Below, in pieces: positions 5,057 to 8,738 of a stretch of 8,738 nucleotides of DNA (its first letter is position 1; each line of letters starts with the position of its first letter). The position numbers were made by a program, and so were the translations under genes. Below the pieces are notes generated by a model, which was given only the letters and a program-made list of their open reading frames with translations, was not told where the DNA came from and ran no database searches. Origin of the DNA: Actinomycetes bacterium. Its GTDB lineage: Bacteria; Actinomycetota; Actinomycetes; Actinomycetales; Cellulomonadaceae. The stretch covers positions 1 to 8,738 of the forward strand of contig JAEWQZ010000409.1 in the NCBI GenBank assembly GCA_023460255.1, given 5' to 3'.

Positions 5057-7177
5057 GTGGCCGAGACATCGCTGCCGGAACCTCTGCTCGAGCTGGCGGG
5101 GCGGTACGGGGTCGTGCCCGACTTCTGGGGCTTCGACGGCAGCCACCGGCAGGTCCGCGAGGAGACGCTCGTCGCGGTGCTCGGCGCCCTCGGCGTCGAC
5201 GCCTCGACGCCGGAGCGCGTCGACGTCGCCCTGGGCAACGCGGAGGACGAGATCTGGCGGCGGATGCTGCCGCCCGTGGTCGTGGTGCAGGCCGGCACGG
5301 CCGTGCCGGTGGCCGTGCACGTCGACGACGGGGCGCCGGTCTCGGTGTGGCTGGACCTCGACCCCGAGGAGGGCGGCGGGCGCCGCGGGCTCGACCAGCT
5401 CGACGTGTACGTCCCGCCGCGCACCGTCGACGGCCGGGCCGTCGGGCGGGCCACCGTGGAGCTGCCCGGCGACCTGCCGCTGGGCTGGCACACCATGGCC
5501 GCCGAGAGCGAGGCGCAGACGGCGACGTGCACCGTCGTCGTCGTGCCGGCCCGGCTCGAGCTGCCGGCGGGGCTCGAGGACCGGCCGGCCCTGGGCCTCA
5601 TGGCGCAGCTGTACTCCGTGCGGTCCGAGCAGTCGTGGGGGCTCGGCGACCTCGCGGACCTGCGGGACCTCGCGTGGCTCGCCGCACGCCGGGCGTCGGC
5701 CGACTTCCTCCTGGTCAACCCGCTGCACGCCGCCGAGCCCGTCCCCCCGCTCACACCCTCGCCGTACCTGCCGACGAGCCGGCGCTTCGTGAACCCGATC
5801 TACGTACGCGTGGAGGACGTCCCGGAGACGGCCTACCTGCCCGCCGCCGAGCGCACGCTGGTCGAGTGGCAGGCGGAGGCGGCCCGCCCGCTGAACCAGG
5901 ACCCCGGGCCCATCGACCGGGACGCCGTGTGGACGGCGAAGAAGGTCGCGCTCGAGGTCGTGTTCGCGGCGCCGCGCAGCACGGCCCGCCAGGCCCAGTT
6001 CGAGGCTTTCCGGGCCGCGCAGGGGCGGGGCCTGGAGGACTTCGCGACCTGGTGCGCGCTGACCGAGCACGTCGGGGGCGCCCCGTGGCCGCCGGAGCTC
6101 CACGACCACACCTCGGAGGCGGTGCGGGCCCTGCGCGTCGAGCTCGCCGACCGGGTCACCTTCCACTGCTGGCTCCAGTGGGTCGCCGACGAGCAGCTCG
6201 CCGCTGCCCAGCGCGCGGCACGCTCCGCCGGGATGCGGCTCGGCATCATGCACGACCTCGCCGTCGGGGTGCACCCCGAGGGGGCCGACGCCTGGGCGAT
6301 GTCCGACGTGTTCGCGCACGGGGTGTCGGTGGGCGCCCCGCCCGACATGTACAACCAGCAGGGGCAGGACTGGTCACAGCCGCCGTGGCGGCCGGACGCG
6401 CTGGCCCGCGCGGCGTACCGCCCGTACCGCGACATGCTCCGGACGGTGCTGCGGCACGCGGGCGCCATCCGGATCGACCACATCATGGGCCTGTTCCGGC
6501 TCTGGTGGATCCCGGCCGGGAACGGGGCGCAGCACGGCGCCTACGTGCGGTACGACCACGAGGCGATGGTCGGGATCCTGTGCCTCGAGGCGCACCGCGC
6601 CGGCGCCGTCGTCATCGGCGAGGACCTCGGCACCGTGGAGCCGTGGGTGCGGGACTACCTGTCCGACCGGGGGCTGCTCGGGACGTCGGTGATGTGGTTC
6701 GAGCGGTCGGCCGACGACTTCCGCCCGCCCGAGGAGTACCGACGCCTGACGCTCGCCACCGTGACGACGCACGACCTGCCGCCCACCGCGGGGTACCTCG
6801 CGGGGGAGCACGTCGAGCTGCGGGAGCGCCTCGGCCTGCTCACCGAGCCCGTCGAGAAGGTCCGGGCCGACGCCTGGCAGGAGCGTCGCGAGCTCCTCGA
6901 CCTGCTCGGCCGTCGAGGGCTGGTCGGCGCCGACCCCTCGGAGCGCCAGGTCGTCGAGGCGATGCACCGGCTCCTCCTGGCCTCGCCCGCGGTGCTGCTC
7001 GGGATCTCGCTCGCGGATGCCGTGGGGGAGCGACGCGCCCAGAACCAGCCGGGTACCGACACCGAGTACCCGAACTGGAAGGTGCCGCTCGCCGACTCCG
7101 CGCAGCGGCTCGTCACGCTCGAGACGCTGTTCTCCCACCCGCGCCTGCGCTCGCTGGTCGCCGCGCTGCGCGGCTGA
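5057..7177 (+). CDS. malQ: 4-alpha-glucanotransferase (amylomaltase, GH77)
   Basis: The 706-residue enzyme transfers alpha-1,4-glucan segments between maltodextrins, releasing glucose, in cytoplasmic maltodextrin or glycogen metabolism. Residues 1 to about 170 form the N-terminal extension usual in large actinobacterial MalQ (GVVPDFWGFDG near 15, then beta-rich modules). The GH77 barrel starts near GLMAQLYSVRSEQSWGLGDL (180 on). PSPYLPTSRRFVNPIY, PDMYNQQGQDWSQPPW (429 on) and PGTDTEYPNWKVPL near the end are family signatures. The catalytic residues are the nucleophile Asp474 (IRIDHIMGLFRLWW), acid/base Glu522 (VIGEDLGTV) and transition-state Asp573 (TTHDLPPTAGY). The length is typical of the class, with no break. 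I chose GTG 5057 because the protein begins at the usual position before the first conserved helix; upstream sequence is the mscS promoter region. It is divergent from the channel gene and convergent with the PIG-L gene. Confidence 0.96.
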   Translation: MAETSLPEPLLELAGRYGVVPDFWGFDGSHRQVREETLVAVLGALGVDASTPERVDVALGNAEDEIWRRMLPPVVVVQAGTAVPVAVHVDDGAPVSVWLDLDPEEGGGRRGLDQLDVYVPPRTVDGRAVGRATVELPGDLPLGWHTMAAESEAQTATCTVVVVPARLELPAGLEDRPALGLMAQLYSVRSEQSWGLGDLADLRDLAWLAARRASADFLLVNPLHAAEPVPPLTPSPYLPTSRRFVNPIYVRVEDVPETAYLPAAERTLVEWQAEAARPLNQDPGPIDRDAVWTAKKVALEVVFAAPRSTARQAQFEAFRAAQGRGLEDFATWCALTEHVGGAPWPPELHDHTSEAVRALRVELADRVTFHCWLQWVADEQLAAAQRAARSAGMRLGIMHDLAVGVHPEGADAWAMSDVFAHGVSVGAPPDMYNQQGQDWSQPPWRPDALARAAYRPYRDMLRTVLRHAGAIRIDHIMGLFRLWWIPAGNGAQHGAYVRYDHEAMVGILCLEAHRAGAVVIGEDLGTVEPWVRDYLSDRGLLGTSVMWFERSADDFRPPEEYRRLTLATVTTHDLPPTAGYLAGEHVELRERLGLLTEPVEKVRADAWQERRELLDLLGRRGLVGADPSERQVVEAMHRLLLASPAVLLGISLADAVGERRAQNQPGTDTEYPNWKVPLADSAQRLVTLETLFSHPRLRSLVAALRG

Positions 7178-7209
7178 GGCACCGGGTCGTGGCTGCCGCT
7201 CAGTCGCGC
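7168..7209. terminator. Candidate bidirectional hairpin between malQ and the PIG-L gene
   Basis: GCGCG (7168-7172) pairs with CGCGC (7205-7209), G7173 can wobble-pair with U7204, and CTGAG (7174-7178) pairs with CTCAG (7199-7203). After a two-base bulge GCA (7179-7181) pairs with TGC (7194-7196), leaving a 12-base loop. The arms contain the stop codons of the two convergent genes (7175-7177 and 7202-7200), which are only 22 bp apart. There is no T-run on either side, which is common for actinobacterial terminators but lowers certainty. Confidence 0.45.
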
Positions 7210-8201
7210 GGCCGGCCCACCAGGTGGCGCCTGGGCTCGGTGCCGAGCAGCTCGTTGACGACGACGTACTGCCGCCCTGCCCGGATCGACGTCATGAGGG
7301 ACTCCACCTGCTGCACGCTCGCGGAGAACTTGGGGTCGTGGCGCGCGTACGCGAGGAGCGCGTCGGCCTTGAGGCCGAGCTCGCGCCCGTTGACGTTGGC
7401 GGGCTGCGTCCAGCTCGGGTAGCCGGCGTAGGCGAGCAGGTTCGGGTCGCTGTCGGCGCGCGCTGCCGCGGCCCGGACGAAGAGGGCGGCCGCCGTGTGG
7501 TCGGCGTTGTCCCCAGTGCGGAAGTCGAGCGTCCAGTCCTGGGCCCGCACGGTCGTCGCGTCGAAGTCCTCGACGAGCGCGGTGAGGGTCGTCCGGAGCT
7601 CGTGCGCGCGGTAGGCGGCCCGGCCGTCGACGGGGTCGATCGACTCGATCTCGCCCAGCCACAGCCGCATCAGGCTCTGGCGCCCGTGGATCGCGTTGCC
7701 GGTACCGCGGCGGTTGCCGTCGGGCAGGTGCATGAAGACCAGCGAGATGCCGGGTGCGGCGTCGAGCGTGGACACCGCGAGCCGGCGGTCCCCGACGCTC
7801 AGCGTGCCGTCCGTCCAGGCGTCCTCGACGCCGGCCATCGTCGCGTAGGCGGCGCGGACGCCGTCCTCGCGCAGCAGCCAGTACGAGGCGTCACGGTTGG
7901 CGTCGCCGGTGGTGAGGAACACCGTGCGCACGCACGCGCCCGCCTCGATGTCCCGGATGATGTCCGGGTTCATGAAGAGCAGGTCGTCGTCCGGGTGGGC
8001 GACCATCGGCATCGAGCGAGACGTGCAGGACTCCGGCGTCGTCGCCACCGTCACGGCCGTGGCGCGCATCGCCGGCAGGATGAGCGTGAACGTCGTGACA
8101 CCCATGCACACGAGCACGAGTACGAGGCTGGTGACCACCACGGGAACCAGCGCCCGGCGCACCCGCGCCGGGCCCGCCAGTCGTCGACCGCGCGCCTGCA
8201 T
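7200..8201 (-). CDS. Membrane-anchored PIG-L family deacetylase
   Basis: This 333-residue protein belongs to the PIG-L/LmbE family of zinc-dependent N-acetylglucosamine deacetylases. A basic N-terminus (RRLAGPARVRR) precedes one transmembrane helix (about 17-42), with no signal-peptidase or lipobox site evident, so the catalytic domain should lie outside the membrane. Zinc-site motifs are VAHPDDDLLFMNPD (67-80; His69, Asp71, Asp72, with Asp73 where AHPDDE is usual) and TGDNADHTAA (229-238; His235). FLTTGDAN (95-102), LLREDGVRAAYATMAGV (109-125) and LVFMHLPDG (154-162) are typical of this branch. Cys59 and Cys90 flank the metal motif and could form a disulfide. I chose ATG 8201 because GGAGGAG (8212-8206) precedes it; an in-frame start at 8279 lacks a ribosome site. 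The substrate is unknown; cell-surface glycans are an inference. Confidence 0.87.
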   Translation of the reverse strand: MQARGRRLAGPARVRRALVPVVVTSLVLVLVCMGVTTFTLILPAMRATAVTVATTPESCTSRSMPMVAHPDDDLLFMNPDIIRDIEAGACVRTVFLTTGDANRDASYWLLREDGVRAAYATMAGVEDAWTDGTLSVGDRRLAVSTLDAAPGISLVFMHLPDGNRRGTGNAIHGRQSLMRLWLGEIESIDPVDGRAAYRAHELRTTLTALVEDFDATTVRAQDWTLDFRTGDNADHTAAALFVRAAAARADSDPNLLAYAGYPSWTQPANVNGRELGLKADALLAYARHDPKFSASVQQVESLMTSIRAGRQYVVVNELLGTEPRRHLVGRPRD

Positions 8202-8205
8202 GACA

Positions 8206-8212
8206 CTCCTCC
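8206..8212 (-). promoter_or_regulatory. Ribosome binding site of the PIG-L gene
   Basis: GGAGGAG on the minus strand sits four to six bases before ATG 8201. It decides for this start over the in-frame one at 8279, and makes the protein begin just before its membrane anchor. Confidence 0.8.
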
Positions 8213-8304
8213 ACACGTCCCTCAGCACGCGACGCAGGGGGGAGGCGTCACGGCGACAGCGTCCGGGGCGCGTGCGCACCCAGGGGTGGGAGGGACCGCG
8301 TCAG

Positions 8305-8310
8305 AGACTA
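8305..8310 (-). promoter_or_regulatory. Weak -10 candidate for the PIG-L gene
   Basis: TAGTCT (minus strand, 8310-8305) lies in the 189-bp gap between pepN and the PIG-L gene and would give a leader of roughly 95-100 bases. No matching -35 is seen. The rest of this gap shows only the inverted repeats listed at 8332-8387. Confidence 0.2.
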
Positions 8311-8331
8311 GCGGACGTGGACGCGCTCACA

Positions 8332-8387
8332 CGGGACCTTTTCCCCCCCGGACCGGCACGCGCGGTCGCCACTCCTGGGTGGTCCCG
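8332..8387 (-). terminator. Nested inverted repeats after pepN, possible terminator
   Basis: CGGGACC (8332-8338) is perfectly complementary to GGTCCCG (8381-8387), directly after the pepN stop. Inside the loop GACCG (8351-8355) pairs with CGGTC (8363-8367) around seven bases. Read from the pepN side the fold has no U-run after it. It may end or attenuate the pepN transcript before the PIG-L gene. Confidence 0.3.
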
Positions 8388-8390
8388 CGG

Positions 8391-8738
8391 TCAGCCCTGG
8401 TCGCGCTCCTGGGCGGCGAGCGAGCGGCGCACCCCGTCCCGTGCCTCCACGACGAGGCGGCGCAGGGCCGGCGTCCGCTCGCCGAGGTCCGCCAGCCACG
8501 CGTCCGTCCGGTCGAGCACGTCGACGTACCCGGCCAGCGTGGTCGGGTACAGGCCGACGACGATGTTCTGGGCCATCTCGTTCGTCCGGGTCGCCCAGAC
8601 GTCCTCCAGCGCCGCGAAGTACCTGTCGACGTACGGCGCCAGCAGCATCACGTCGTGCACCCGGTCGAAGCCGGCGATCGTCGAGGTCTGGAGCGCGTTG
8701 GTCAGCGCGTCGTCGTCCACGACGGCGCGCCACGCGGC
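8391..8738 (-). CDS. pepN: Aminopeptidase N, C-terminal end (5' truncated by window edge)
   Basis: The last 115 residues of an M1-family zinc aminopeptidase are visible, open to the right edge of the window. The segment AAWRAVVDDDALTNALQTSTIAGF followed by LLAPYVDRYFAALEDVWATR and NEMAQNIVVGLYP is characteristic of the ERAP1-like helical C-terminal domain of actinobacterial PepN. It ends in an all-helical tail (WLADLGERTPALRRLVVEARDGVRRSLAAQERDQG region). The HEXXH zinc site and GAMEN motif lie upstream, outside the window, so activity cannot be judged here. PepN removes N-terminal residues from peptides in the cytoplasm. An internal GTG at 8720 is in frame but is not a start: the conserved domain runs on beyond it. 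Confidence 0.9.
   Translation of the reverse strand, partial: AAWRAVVDDDALTNALQTSTIAGFDRVHDVMLLAPYVDRYFAALEDVWATRTNEMAQNIVVGLYPTTLAGYVDVLDRTDAWLADLGERTPALRRLVVEARDGVRRSLAAQERDQG

Noticed and set aside
3696..5792. A 698-codon + strand frame over EIIA, mscS and malQ
   Set aside because: It has no recognisable domain and shadows three well-supported genes.
4069..7422. A very long (1117-codon) open frame on the + strand across mscS, malQ and PIG-L genes
   Set aside because: It is a GC-rich shadow frame: its product is Arg/Ala/Gly-rich low-complexity sequence with no motif, while malQ in another frame carries all GH77 catalytic residues.
8202..8279. N-terminal extension of the PIG-L protein to 8279
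   Set aside because: The added Arg-rich leader has no ribosome site and no family counterpart, while ATG 8201 has GGAGGAG at proper spacing.
1..8738. Defence island, CRISPR, prophage, insertion sequence, tRNA or rRNA genes
   Set aside because: No repeat-spacer pattern, transposase or integrase motif, terminal inverted repeats, or tRNA-like cloverleaf was seen on either strand; all larger ORFs with motifs are housekeeping or metabolic.

Overview
The window is very GC-rich, uses G/C almost always in third codon positions, has several GTG starts and tight spacing. Its truncated haemoglobin, large MalQ and separate glucose-family PTS domains are of actinobacterial type. A Micrococcales bacterium such as a Cellulomonas relative is my inference; the sequence alone does not prove it.

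Left part (1-3098): the 3' end of an unidentified + strand gene (2-190) runs through two ATGA overlaps, via a possible 18-codon ORF, into a small hotdog acyl-CoA thioesterase (240-737). Converging on it is a minus-strand cluster read in the order group II truncated haemoglobin GlbO (3098-2706), acyl-CoA thioesterase II TesB (2709-1807) and poxvirus-type DNA topoisomerase IB (1740-769). GlbO and TesB overlap by ATGA and are probably translationally coupled; the topoisomerase follows a 66-bp C-rich gap and may also have its own leaderless start.

Middle (3099-4976): a 130-bp divergent control region separates glbO from two + strand PTS genes, a stand-alone EIIB domain (3229-3459) and an EIIA domain of the glucose family (3511-4011). 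No EIIC membrane component is present, so the pair must work with a permease elsewhere. The gap between them can fold so that it masks the start of the EIIA gene. EIIA converges on an MscS-type mechanosensitive channel (4976-4008), and the two stop codons share one CTAG.

Right part (4977-8738): the channel gene diverges from malQ (5057-7177, GH77 4-alpha-glucanotransferase) over 80 bp, and both look leaderless. malQ converges on a membrane-anchored PIG-L-type deacetylase (8201-7200), with a candidate bidirectional hairpin across the two stop codons. Upstream of that gene on the same strand is the C-terminal end of aminopeptidase N (pepN, 8738-8391), cut by the window edge.

Most of this is ordinary chromosomal housekeeping and carbohydrate or lipid metabolism. 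I saw no tRNA, rRNA, CRISPR array, insertion sequence, phage gene or defence system, and no gene-free stretch longer than about 190 bp. The more unusual signals are regulatory: stacked ATGA junctions, an RNA fold at the EIIA start, a palindrome over opposing -10 elements, and several candidate leaderless promoters. I do not see convincing evidence for a wholly new multi-gene system.
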